DNA of 64,000 nucleotides from contig JADJRU010000003.1 in assembly GCA_016712105.1 (NCBI GenBank), forward strand, positions 1-64,000. The letters are read 5' to 3'. The notes under the pieces are model-generated. The model was not told the DNA's origin and did no database searches. It saw only the letters and a list, made by a program, of their open reading frames with translations. Source of the stretch: Ahniella sp. (GTDB lineage Bacteria > Pseudomonadota > Gammaproteobacteria > Xanthomonadales > Ahniellaceae). Shown piece after piece: positions 56,013 to 64,000 of the stretch. Within the stretch, counting starts at the first letter, position 1. Each line of letters begins with the position of its first letter. A program made the translations under genes and the position numbers.

Positions 56013-56441
56013 TCATGGGATCGTCGTGTCGCGCCAGCCCAGCTTGCGATAGAACACCTGCTGCCCGGCGGTATACAGGTAGATTTTTGGCAAACCGAGT
56101 GCGCGCGCTTCGGCAAGGCACCTCTGGACCAGGGCCACGCCATGGCCCTGTCCGCGGTAAGCCGGCCAAACGTACAAGCTGGCCAGCCACGGGGAATACG
56201 CCCGGATCTGTTCGTGGTCGTTCGCCAACAGGCTGACTGATCCGATCAACTGATCCTCATCGGAGCTTTCATCGATGCCGAGGATGGTGGTCGGCACGGC
56301 ACAGCGGTGCTGGTGTGATTCCAGTTCGGCCAAGGCCTCGCTTTCGCTCCAGTCCGGCAGCAGCGGGCCCCATTCGCGATAGTGCGCAGCAGCCAAGCGT
56401 GGCGCATGGTTCATGCGCTCAGCCAGGTAGACGAACTTCAT
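56013..56441 (-). CDS. GNAT-family N-acetyltransferase
   Basis: This 142-residue protein has the GNAT acetyl-CoA signature (YRGQGHGVAL) after the ASLYVWPA strand, and a C-terminal FYRKLGW motif. It probably acetylates a small molecule or peptide amine; the substrate is unknown. The ATG overlaps the nrdR stop (ATGA), and ribD starts 40 bases downstream on the same strand. Confidence 0.88.
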   Translation of the reverse strand: MKFVYLAERMNHAPRLAAAHYREWGPLLPDWSESEALAELESHQHRCAVPTTILGIDESSDEDQLIGSVSLLANDHEQIRAYSPWLASLYVWPAYRGQGHGVALVQRCLAEARALGLPKIYLYTAGQQVFYRKLGWRDTTIP

Positions 56442-56956
56442 CCGCGTTTGCCGCCCGGCTCGGTTTCGGCCAGCAGCGACATCTGTTTGCCTTCGAGAAT
56501 CGGCAGGTCTCGTTCGAGCTGCTCGACTTCCTCCCGGAACTCCTTGACGTCCTCGAAGCGGCGATACACGGATGCGAATCGCACATAACCGACCTGATCG
56601 ATCCGCTTCAGTTCAGCCATCACCCACTCGCCGATGCGGCGGGACAGGATCTCGCGTTCACCCATTTCACGCAGGCGCTTCTGGATGGTCCCCATGACCG
56701 CGTCGATCGAAGCGGAATCGACCGGGCGTTTGTGCAGCGCCCGTTCGAAGCTGCCTCGGAGCTTGCGCTCATCAAACGATTCGCGACGGCCATCGTGCTT
56801 CACGATCATCGGCATCTTGAATTCAACGACCTCGAACGTCGTGAAGCGCTCGTTGCAGGCATCACAGTGCCGACGCCGACGCACCTGGGAGCCGTCTTCA
56901 ATCAGTCTTGAGTCAACGACCCGGGTGTCTTCGTGGCGGCAGAAGGGGCAATGCAT
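56438..56956 (-). CDS. nrdR: Transcriptional repressor NrdR
   Basis: This 172-residue protein has an N-terminal zinc ribbon (CPFC...CDAC) and an ATP-cone domain starting MPMIVKHDGRRESFDERKL. NrdR represses ribonucleotide reductase genes according to dATP/ATP levels. Length is slightly above E. coli (149), with a charged C-terminal tail. It often lies near ribD in proteobacteria, as here, with a GNAT gene in between. Confidence 0.97.
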   Translation of the reverse strand: MHCPFCRHEDTRVVDSRLIEDGSQVRRRRHCDACNERFTTFEVVEFKMPMIVKHDGRRESFDERKLRGSFERALHKRPVDSASIDAVMGTIQKRLREMGEREILSRRIGEWVMAELKRIDQVGYVRFASVYRRFEDVKEFREEVEQLERDLPILEGKQMSLLAETEPGGKRG

Positions 56957-57048
56957 ACGACAAGCTTAGCCCGCCGCTTCGGGGCGCGCCAAATTCCCTC
57001 GTGGATCCGGTTTGCGAAACCGTCAAAAACAGGTGTCTCGACAGCCCA

Positions 57049-57579
57049 TCAATGCCCGGGACCCGGGCTGTTCAAGCGCAGTTCGACGGGCATCGTTGAG
57101 AGACGATCCAGAACCCGCAGTTCCTCGCGACGTTCCCAGCGATCGTAAAGCACCACTTCGGCCGGCCGCCAGAGCGCCACCCAAGCGAGGATCAGGAATC
57201 CTTCCGCCAGAAAATCGCTGGCCGGACCGGGCCATTGCAAGGCCAGCGTTCTGAGCCCAAGCCCCAGTGCCAGCCCGCCCAGCCCAAAGAACAAGGCATG
57301 CCGGGCCTGCCGGTGGCGCGCACGCTGGCGTCGTCGCGCCCCGTCGGCGAGTGCCCGGAAGTGACCATGGATCGCAGCACCCAGGTCACCAAGGTGCATG
57401 GCGACGTTATCCGGTGCATGGACCACCACCTGCAGTGCTTCAGTGGACGAATGCTCGCCCACGGACTCGATCAGGTATGCCTCGGCCGCCCGATCCAGCG
57501 CCTTCTCGCGAAATGGCGAGGGATCCAGGGAGTCAAACAGTTGGGCCAGCGAATTGACCCGGATGTTGATCGTTGCCAT
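57049..57579 (-). CDS. Membrane protein of unknown function
   Basis: This 176-residue protein has an N-terminal soluble part (INIRVNSLAQLFDSLDPSPF, then AAEAYLIESVGEHSS), two closely spaced membrane helices (about 97-140, LFFGLGGLALGLGLRTL and FLAEGFLILAWVALW), and a short cytoplasmic tail. The ATG at 57579 follows GAGGG and gives the compact form; the frame is open upstream. No family recognised. Confidence 0.7.
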   Translation of the reverse strand: MATINIRVNSLAQLFDSLDPSPFREKALDRAAEAYLIESVGEHSSTEALQVVVHAPDNVAMHLGDLGAAIHGHFRALADGARRRQRARHRQARHALFFGLGGLALGLGLRTLALQWPGPASDFLAEGFLILAWVALWRPAEVVLYDRWERREELRVLDRLSTMPVELRLNSPGPGH

Positions 57580-58139
57580 GACTTGCCCTCGCTGGATTCT
57601 TGATCCCGCACGGTACCCCGGCATGATGCCGGTGCACAGCGGCTGGAGCACGAGCCGGACCCCAGTCAGACAGACTCCTGCAGGTGCCAAGCCTCGCCGC
57701 CTGGAGCTTACGCCGGCCATGACTCATCGAACGACCGATCTCTTGCCAAACATTGCGTACTTCACTGATTTTGAATGGATTGATTCAAGCGAAAATCAAC
57801 GCTTTTCAGCGTCGCGGCAGACAAGGACCACCTCGTCTTTGCAAGCCCAAACGGCGCGGCAATCTCTTGCTCGCGACCAGGCCTGAGGCAAGTACGGGAT
57901 TGCCGCAGCCCGCTTCGCGGTCTTCGCAATGACGACTCCGGGAGCTGCAGCGTCCAGCCTGATGCGCAAATCAGTGCACTGACCAGTGCCATCAAGCCTC
58001 CTTCCTGACCGGCTTGATCACTTCTGGATCCGAGGGCGAAAACGGTCGATTTTCAAGACTGTGCGCCCCCCCATTTTCTCCGGCCGAAGTTTTGGGTTAC
58101 ACTCGGGTCAGTCCGTTGAGAATCAGGACCTTAGCCGCC
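57580..58139. other. Long intergenic region with a degenerate REP-like element
   Basis: The 560 bases between two divergent genes contain no convincing gene; the open frames lack ribosome sites. At 57896-57934 the sequence GGGATTGCCGC...TTCGCAATGACG resembles the widespread GGATTGC...GCAATGACG palindromic repeat, in imperfect form. TACACT at 58098 is a possible -10 box for the LysM gene. Confidence 0.4.
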
Positions 58140-59330
58140 ATGCTTAAAAAAACACTTGCAGTAATCGCTGGAACCCTCCTTAGCTGCGCAAGTTTTGCGG
58201 CCGAGGTCACACTCCGTGACGACCATCCGACCGATTACACGGTCGTCGAGGGCGATACGCTTTGGGGCATCGCCAAGCGCTTCTTGAACGACCCCTGGCT
58301 CTGGCCAGAGGTCTGGCAGGCCAATTCGCAAATTGCGAATCCCCATCGAATCTATCCGGGCGATGTGCTCAGCCTGATCTACGTCAATGGTCAGCCTCGT
58401 CTGATCAAGGGCCAGCGTCCAGGCGTCGTCAAACTGTCGCCGCAGGTTCGCGACGTGTCCGGTCGACGGGCAGTCAACGCGATCCCGCTGGAATTCCTCG
58501 AACCCTTCTTGGAACAGGCCCGCGTGATCACGCCGGCTGATGCGAAAGTTCGACCCTACGTGGTGGCGATCGAAGAAGACCACCTGCGCGGCACCATGGA
58601 ACAGATTGCCTACGTTCGCGGCCTGAACGCCCGTCCAGGCGAAGAATTCGATCTGGCCCGCGCCACGTATGTCTACCGTGAGGTCCCCAAGCACTTTCCT
58701 TGGGAAACCACAGAGCGTGAAATCGTCGCCGAACCCTGGGATGCCAGCGGCTCACTGACGTTCGGGAAAATCTGGACGACCGTGTTCAAGGACTGGCGCC
58801 GCGAGAAGAGCGTCGACATCCTGGGGCATGAAGTGGCGTGGGTGGGTCGGGGTCGAGTGATCGCCGCCGGAGATCCGGCGCAGGTCCTGATCCTGGCGGG
58901 TGGCCATGAAGTCGAGGCCGGTGACCTGATCCTGCCCTTGGAAAGTAATCCTTACGATCCGAGTTATTCGCCCCATCAGCCGGAATCGGTTCCGGACAAC
59001 ATGCGGGTTCTGGCCGTGTCGGAGAACAACTACACCGCCGGACCGCAGATGGTCGTCGCGCTGTCGCGCGGCGCCCGCGACGGTGTGGCGAATGGCCAGG
59101 TCTTCTCGGTGTTTTCGCCTGCCAAAGAGATTCGCGATCGCGTCAAACATCCCGACGGTGATATCCGCACGGCCTTGCGTCCGTCGAAAGCCATGGTGGA
59201 ATTGCCCGAGGAGTTCCAGGGCCACGTCATGATCTTCCGCACGTTCGAAAAGGTCAGCTACGGCTTGATCATGGATGGAATCCGACCGGTCCGCGTCAAC
59301 TCGGTGCTGCGTCCGCCGCGCTCCACCTGA
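58140..59330 (+). CDS. LysM peptidoglycan-binding protein
   Basis: A signal peptide (KKTLAVIAGTLLSCASFA) is followed by a LysM domain (about 33-81, YTVVEGDTLWGIAKRFL). About 300 residues of uncharacterised, conserved sequence complete the 396-residue protein. LysM binds the glycan strands of the wall in the periplasm. In xanthomonads a gene of this type lies directly upstream of dprA, as here. The ATG at 58140 starts the signal peptide. A strong terminator follows. Confidence 0.9.
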   Translation: MLKKTLAVIAGTLLSCASFAAEVTLRDDHPTDYTVVEGDTLWGIAKRFLNDPWLWPEVWQANSQIANPHRIYPGDVLSLIYVNGQPRLIKGQRPGVVKLSPQVRDVSGRRAVNAIPLEFLEPFLEQARVITPADAKVRPYVVAIEEDHLRGTMEQIAYVRGLNARPGEEFDLARATYVYREVPKHFPWETTEREIVAEPWDASGSLTFGKIWTTVFKDWRREKSVDILGHEVAWVGRGRVIAAGDPAQVLILAGGHEVEAGDLILPLESNPYDPSYSPHQPESVPDNMRVLAVSENNYTAGPQMVVALSRGARDGVANGQVFSVFSPAKEIRDRVKHPDGDIRTALRPSKAMVELPEEFQGHVMIFRTFEKVSYGLIMDGIRPVRVNSVLRPPRST

Positions 59331-59354
59331 GCCAGGTTGACACGATTCAGAATC

Positions 59355-59381
59355 AAAGCGGCCTTCGGGCCGCTTTTTTTT
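59355..59381 (+). terminator. Rho-independent terminator after the LysM gene
   Basis: The stem AAAGCGGCC / GGCCGCTTT closes on a stable TTCG tetraloop and is followed by eight Ts. It lies 25 bases after the stop codon. Confidence 0.92.
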
Positions 59382-59497
59382 GCCCGCACGGAGACTGATC
59401 CGAAGATCATGCGCTGCTCATCGAGGCGACGTCAGCGCAGACGCTCAGGAACACGCGGAAGGCGTTGCGGCTCGCATGATGTTCAGGTTGGGGAAAA

Positions 59498-59513
59498 CTG
59501 CGAATATTCGCAG
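59498..59513. promoter_or_regulatory. Perfect 16-bp palindrome upstream of dprA
   Basis: CTGCGAATATTCGCAG is a perfect palindrome flanked by G/A-rich runs (GGGAAAA before, GGAAAAA after). It lies 57 bases upstream of the dprA start in a 190-base leader, a typical place for an operator. No regulator is known to me for this motif. Confidence 0.45.
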
Positions 59514-59569
59514 GGAAAAATCAGCATTTTGCCCATGCGCTGACCTCCATCACGCGCCAAAGTACTCGC

Positions 59570-60679
59570 ATGAACCCTCGCGAACTGCTGCAGCGTGCCC
59601 GCCTTCTCTGGCTCAGAACACCTGGCGTCGGCCCGGCCAAACTGGCTGAACTCGAACGCCGAGCACCCCTTTCGGAGCTGGCCCGGGCAACTGCTCAGGA
59701 ATGGCGTGGGCTTGGGCTCGACGAAGCCGCAATCCGCTGGCTGAGTCGGCCCAACACACTGCAGCTCGACAACGACCTTCGCTGGCTGGATCAGCGCAAC
59801 CATCATCTGCTCTGGCCAGGGGAACCCGGCTACCCGGACCTTCTGGCTGAAGCGCTGGATGCTGCGCCGCCACTGCTGGTCGATGGATCTCCGGATTTTC
59901 TGCATCGCCCCTGCATCGCCGTCGTGGGTGCCCGTCGCGCCAGCGCCGGCGGCCTCGACAACGCACGCTGGTTTGCGCGCGAACTGGCGATGGCCGGTTA
60001 CACCGTCGTCAGCGGTCTGGCCCACGGGGTCGACACCGAGGCCCATCGAGCGACGTTGCGCCAGGGCGCGCCGACCATTGCCGTGCTGGGTACGGGCGTA
60101 GACGTGCCCTACCCGCTCGGAAACATCGGGCTGGCCGACGAACTCCGCGAACACGGTGCACTGATCAGTGAATTCGCTCTGGGGACTTCGGCGCGGCCGG
60201 AGTCCTTTCCGCGTCGGAATCGCATCATCAGCGGCTTGTGCCGGGCCACACTCGTCGTCGAGGCCAGCCTGAAGTCCGGCTCCTTGATCACCGCACGCCT
60301 GGCCGCCGAACAGAACCGCGAAGTGTTCGCCATTCCCGGATCCATCCACAACGAGTTGGCACGCGGTTGCCATCGACTGCTCCGAGACGGCGCGGCACTG
60401 GTTGAATCACCTGCCGAAATCATCGAACTCCTGGGCGGTCTGCTGGCCCGCATGGATCCGGCACCGCTGGATTCTGTGTCGTCACTGACTGGCGAGGAAC
60501 GGAATCTCGTTCAGGCCATGGGCTTCGACCCGGTGGACTTCGATACCTTGCAACAGCGGACTGGCTTGACCACCCAGACAATCTCGACCATGCTGACCAC
60601 ATTGGTGCTGAAAGACAGGGTGGCGGATCTCGGAGGAGGCCGGTATGCCTGGCTGGCACGCCCTCACGCCACCGGTTGA
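59570..60679 (+). CDS. dprA: DNA-processing protein DprA
   Basis: This 369-residue protein protects incoming single-stranded DNA and loads RecA during natural transformation. The Rossmann core carries VVGARRASAGGLDNAR, SGLAHGVDTEAHR, AVLGTGVDVPYP, FPRRNRIISGL and SGSLITARLAAEQNREVFAIPG. A C-terminal winged-helix (DML1-like) domain follows. smg lies downstream, as in other gammaproteobacteria. Confidence 0.97.
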   Translation: MNPRELLQRARLLWLRTPGVGPAKLAELERRAPLSELARATAQEWRGLGLDEAAIRWLSRPNTLQLDNDLRWLDQRNHHLLWPGEPGYPDLLAEALDAAPPLLVDGSPDFLHRPCIAVVGARRASAGGLDNARWFARELAMAGYTVVSGLAHGVDTEAHRATLRQGAPTIAVLGTGVDVPYPLGNIGLADELREHGALISEFALGTSARPESFPRRNRIISGLCRATLVVEASLKSGSLITARLAAEQNREVFAIPGSIHNELARGCHRLLRDGAALVESPAEIIELLGGLLARMDPAPLDSVSSLTGEERNLVQAMGFDPVDFDTLQQRTGLTTQTISTMLTTLVLKDRVADLGGGRYAWLARPHATG

Positions 60680-60705
60680 CGGTCGCCTGCGCACAAGGAA
60701 TCCGG

Positions 60706-61170
60706 ATGAAAGAAAACGTGCTCGATGTGCTGGTCTACCTGTTCGAGAACTATTTCTTCTGCGCGCCGGAACACACCACATTCGATCGCGATTCGGTCCA
60801 GGGCGAACTCATCGAGGCCGGTTTTCACAGTGTCTGCATCGGCAAGGCCTGGGACTGGCTGGCCGAGTTGCAGACAGCCCAGCCGGCGGCGCCCAGCGTC
60901 GAACGGTCGCTGAGAATTTATGCCCCGATCGAACAGGAACACCTGGATGTGGCCGCACGCGGATTCCTGCTGCGGCTCGAACAACACGGCATGCTGGATG
61001 CCAAGACCCGTGAACACGTGCTGGAACGCGCCCTGGCGCTGGAACACACGCCGGTTGATCTGGACGATCTGAAGTGGGTGGTGCTGATGGTGCTGTACAA
61101 CCAGCCGGGTCGTGAGGCGGAATTCGCCTGGATGCATGCCGAACTGAGTGGTCCGACGCGAGCGCACTGA
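60706..61170 (+). CDS. smg: Smg-family protein (DUF494)
   Basis: This 154-residue protein begins MKENVLDVLVYLFENYF, the Smg/DUF494 opening, and ends with the conserved WVVLMVLYNQPG block. The role is unknown; it is usually encoded between dprA and topA. AAGGA precedes ATG 60706. Here topA does not follow directly. Confidence 0.93.
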   Translation: MKENVLDVLVYLFENYFFCAPEHTTFDRDSVQGELIEAGFHSVCIGKAWDWLAELQTAQPAAPSVERSLRIYAPIEQEHLDVAARGFLLRLEQHGMLDAKTREHVLERALALEHTPVDLDDLKWVVLMVLYNQPGREAEFAWMHAELSGPTRAH

Positions 61171-61326
61171 CCGAACTGGCTGGGTCTTGATGCGGACGCA
61201 CCAGCGCGAATCGGCCCCTCCAGCGGCCCATGGGCACAAAAAACCGCCGGAATCCGCTTTCTCCGCTTGAGCCGGAACGCAAACACTCGCACACTTGGCG
61301 CTCGATTGAACCGAACGGAAACCGCC

Positions 61327-62638
61327 ATGAGCGAAGAAGCCATCTGGTACTACAGCAATGCCTCCAAGCAACCCAACGGCCCGATGCCGGTGGCGCAACT
61401 GCGCGAGGCGATGTTCGCCCCGGGCTGGTACGAACGTGCACTGGTCTGGCGTGATGGCTGGCCGCAGTGGCGGCCGTGGAAAGAAGTCGCCGCTGAACTG
61501 GGCATCGAGCTTCCGAGTCCAGCCGAGGTCACGGCGCCACCGCCAGCTCCTGCGCCCGCTGCCGCTCCAGTCGCCGCCGCTGCGCCGATCGCGCCGCCGG
61601 CACGACCTTCGGCGCCTGCTGCGGCACCGATGGCAGCCACTCAACCCTATACGCCATCCCGGTCTGCCCCGGCACCCGCCGGGCCACGCGGTGCAATCCC
61701 GGAAAGCGAAATGGTCTATGCCGGCTTCTGGCGGCGATTGATCGCCATGATGGCCGACAGCTTCCTGCTGAGCATCATCATCACACCGATCATCGCCATT
61801 GCCAGCGCCATCGCCATCCCCATGCTCGCCGGCTCCGGAAATTCGCCCCCGAACGGTACGGCGCTAATGCTGTTCATGGTGGTCCTGTACGGATCCATCT
61901 TCCTGATCAGTGTCGGCTATTTCGTGCTGCTGGAACGCAGCGCCGCAGGCGCGACGATCGGCAAGCGGTTGATGGGCATCCGGGTCGTCGACAAGAACGG
62001 CGAGCGCATCGGCTTCGGTCGCGCTCTGGGTCGGTTCTTTGCCAAGATCCTGTCGTCGCTACCGGCGAATCTCGGTTACCTGATCGCCGCCTTTACCGGC
62101 CGCAAACAGGCTCTGCACGACTTCGTGGCCGGCACGCTGGTCATCGACAAGGCAACCCGCAGTGAACTCGGTGCAAAGTCGAGCAGCGTCAACATCGGCG
62201 TTCTGATCGGCGTCATGGCGGTCGTCGGCATCATCGGCATCGGCTTCGTCGGCATCCTTGCCGCGATCGCACTGCCCGCCTATCAGGACTACACCGTTCG
62301 CGCGAAAGTCGCCGGTGTCATCGCCGAAAGCTCGGCGATCAAATACATGGTGGCCGAGCACTACCTGTCGAACGACAACCAATGCCCAGGCAATGGCGAC
62401 GGCATGATCGGCAGCGCCGACAGTTACTTCGGCATGAATTACTCGCGTGCTGAAGTGCTGCCCGGTCAGGATGGCAACGGTACGCCGTTCTGCCTGATCA
62501 ACCTGACACTGTCCAACACCGGAAACACCAGTCTGGACGGTCAAGTGGTGCAATTGGCCATGGACACCAGCATGCAATGGACCTGCGCGTCCGACAGCGT
62601 TCCGGCCAAGATATCTGCCGGCCAGCTGCAGGCAATAG
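61327..62638 (+). CDS. GYF_2-RDD-pilin-like fusion protein; one frameshift near the end
   Basis: Residues 6-58 form a GYF_2 domain (WYYSNASKQPNGPMPVAQLRE...WRDGWPQWRPW). A Pro/Ala linker follows (65-120), then an RDD membrane domain (131-276, with GFWRRLIAMMAD and GATIGKRLMGIRVVD). From 288 a segment like a type IV pilin helix appears (FVGILAAIALPAYQDYTVRAK), then a globular pilin-like tail with cysteines. No prepilin-peptidase site precedes the pilin helix. One extra A near 62612 hides the natural end YLPASCRQ with its stop at 62636-62638; without repair the frame would run wrongly into the next gene. Repaired length is 436. Function unknown. Confidence 0.82.
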
Positions 62639-62759
62639 GGATTGACTACACGGTGACAGTCCCCATATCCGGGGGCTGCTTCATTCGAAACCGCAAGTCA
62701 CCGCAGGCGATTCTGCACAGCCGTGGTGCTTGCGGTTTCCTTTTGCGAGATCGGGAATC

Positions 62760-63686
62760 ATGGCCCAAGCACTCGAAATCACCGACCTGAAGAAGACCTA
62801 CGATACCGGTGTGTCGGCACTGAAGGGCGTGTCGCTTGAAGTCGCCGAAGGCGATTTTTTTGCGTTGCTCGGACCCAATGGAGCGGGCAAGTCCACCCTG
62901 ATCGGCGCCATCTGCTCGCTGGTCCGGCCGACCGCGGGCAGCATCCGGATCTTCGGGCACGATCTGGCGCGCGACCGCGAAACCGCGCTTGGCCTGCTCG
63001 GCGTGGTGCCGCAGGAAATCAACTTCAACCAGTTCGAAAAACCTTTCGACATCGTCGCGAATCAGGCTGGTTTTTATGGTCTGCCGCGCCCGCTGGCCCG
63101 AGAGCGCGCCGAGCGTTATCTCAAGCAACTGTCGTTATGGGACAAGGCATTCGTGGCCTCACGGACTTTGTCCGGCGGCATGAAGCGGCGACTGATGATT
63201 GCCCGGGCCATGGTGCACGAACCGAAACTTCTGATCCTCGATGAACCGACTGCGGGCGTGGATATCGAAATCCGTCGTTCGATGTGGCAGTTCGTCGAGC
63301 AGATCAACCGCGACGGCACAACGGTCATTCTGACCACTCATTACCTTGAGGAAGCGGAACAGTTGTGCCGCAACATCGCGATCATCGACAAGGGCGAGAT
63401 CGTCCGAAAGAGCGACATGAAGTCGCTGCTGGCAAGCCTAGATCGCGAGACCTTCGTGCTCGACCTCGTCGAAGCATGTGATGCCTTGCCGAATGTCGAG
63501 GGCGTCACCTTGCGTCGTATCGACGCATTGACGCTGGAGGCAGAAGTCCCCAAGGGCACCGAACTCAACCTCGTGTTCCGTGCGCTGGATTCAGCCGGCA
63601 TCCGCCTGCGGAGTTTGCGCAACAAGGCCAACCGGCTTGAAGAACTGTTCCTCGCCCTCGTCGACCGCAAGGGCCATGCCGCATGA
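62760..63686 (+). CDS. ABC transporter ATP-binding protein (YadG type)
   Basis: This 308-residue ATPase has Walker A GPNGAGKST, signature LSGGMKRRL, Walker B LLILDEPTAGVD and the H-loop TTHYLEEAEQL. It resembles YadG, the partner of the ABC-2 permease YadH, an exporter of unknown substrate. The ATG at 62760 is the family start. The stop overlaps the permease start (ATGA). Confidence 0.93.
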   Translation: MAQALEITDLKKTYDTGVSALKGVSLEVAEGDFFALLGPNGAGKSTLIGAICSLVRPTAGSIRIFGHDLARDRETALGLLGVVPQEINFNQFEKPFDIVANQAGFYGLPRPLARERAERYLKQLSLWDKAFVASRTLSGGMKRRLMIARAMVHEPKLLILDEPTAGVDIEIRRSMWQFVEQINRDGTTVILTTHYLEEAEQLCRNIAIIDKGEIVRKSDMKSLLASLDRETFVLDLVEACDALPNVEGVTLRRIDALTLEAEVPKGTELNLVFRALDSAGIRLRSLRNKANRLEELFLALVDRKGHAA

Positions 63687-64000
63687 ATACCCATGGCAAC
63701 CTGACCGCACTGAACACCATCGTCATGCGCGAGATTTCGCGCATCCTGCGTATCTGGGGCCAAACTCTGGTGCCGCCGGCGATCACGATGACACTTTACT
63801 TCGTCATCTTCGGCAACCTCATCGGCAGCCAGATCAAGGACATGAACGGCATCCGGTACATGGACTTCATCGTGCCCGGCCTGATCATGATGAGCGTGAT
63901 CCAGAACAGCTACGGCAACATCGTTTCGAGTTTCTTCGGCTCCAAGTTCCAGCGATTCATCGAAGAGATTCTGGTGTCGCCGACGCCCAATTGGGTGATT
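63683..64000 (+). CDS. ABC-2 type permease (YadH type), 5' part only
   Basis: The first 106 codons of the permease gene are present and run off the window. They encode ALNTIVMREISRILRIWGQT, a first membrane helix (TMTLYFVIFGNLIG) and the FIVPGLIMMSVIQNSYGN helix, typical of YadH. The gene is translationally coupled to the ATPase gene. Confidence 0.92.
   Translation, partial: MNTHGNLTALNTIVMREISRILRIWGQTLVPPAITMTLYFVIFGNLIGSQIKDMNGIRYMDFIVPGLIMMSVIQNSYGNIVSSFFGSKFQRFIEEILVSPTPNWVI

Noticed and set aside
62639..62790. C-terminal extension of the GYF-RDD protein into the ABC ATPase gene
   Set aside because: It appears only because of one extra base near 62612; the pilin-like end and stop at 62638 are in the correct frame.

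Overview
The window looks like chromosomal DNA of a GC-rich gammaproteobacterium, most likely a member of the Lysobacterales (Xanthomonadales; Rhodanobacteraceae/Lysobacteraceae-like). The reasons are the H-NS/MvaT-like protein, a xanthomonad-style type II secretion set (gspC, gspD, gspE, plus a separate gspB), ECF sigma factors paired with Ser/Thr kinases, the LysM-dprA-smg order, QueC, MAPEG and c-di-GMP genes. This placement is inference from gene content. No rRNA, tRNA, CRISPR array, insertion sequence or prophage was seen.

Layout. 0-3.1 kb: ThrE-type exporter, H-NS-like protein, two genes of unknown function. 3.6-7.9 kb: a compact candidate peptide-biosynthesis operon made of two near-identical 56-residue Cys-containing precursors, a strong attenuator hairpin, a PqqD-like/M50 membrane protease, an unknown protein, a lipoprotein hydrolase and an LpxL-like acyltransferase. 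This is the most original part of the window. 8-13.2 kb: proS, tatABC, and a MoxR ATPase/VWA pair. 13.2-18.5 kb: hemE, a SPOR protein, a WGR protein, gcvT-gcvH, queC and a MAPEG protein. 18.6-24.6 kb: two divergent ECF sigma/Ser-Thr kinase pairs. 24.6-30.5 kb: a secreted beta-propeller protein, an outer-membrane barrel, a small lipoprotein and an SRPBCC protein. 30.6-33.5 kb: glyQ-glyS. 33.6-42.4 kb: a PHB-depolymerase-like exoenzyme, an epimerase, a lipoprotein, gspCDE and a ferritin-like protein. 42.4-55.9 kb: REP-like repeats, a GGDEF-EAL regulator, sbcB, pdxJ, a propeller-GGDEF protein, a lipoprotein, a QEGLA protein, a GGDEF protein, gspB and ribD. 56-64 kb: a GNAT protein, nrdR, a membrane protein, a LysM protein, dprA, smg, a GYF-RDD-pilin fusion and a YadG/YadH-type ABC exporter that runs off the end.

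Functional links. The Tat and Sec-fed type II secretion genes fit the several secreted products (PHB-depolymerase-like enzyme, propeller protein). Three GGDEF proteins point to strong c-di-GMP input. The peptide cluster has its own export/processing protease but no recognisable tailoring enzyme such as a LanM, YcaO or radical SAM protein, so its chemistry is open.

Caution. At least ten genes, including the normally essential proS, are broken by single-base indels while their conserved motifs continue in another frame. I read most of these as consensus errors in the assembly. For these genes I give the full span and note where the frame changes.
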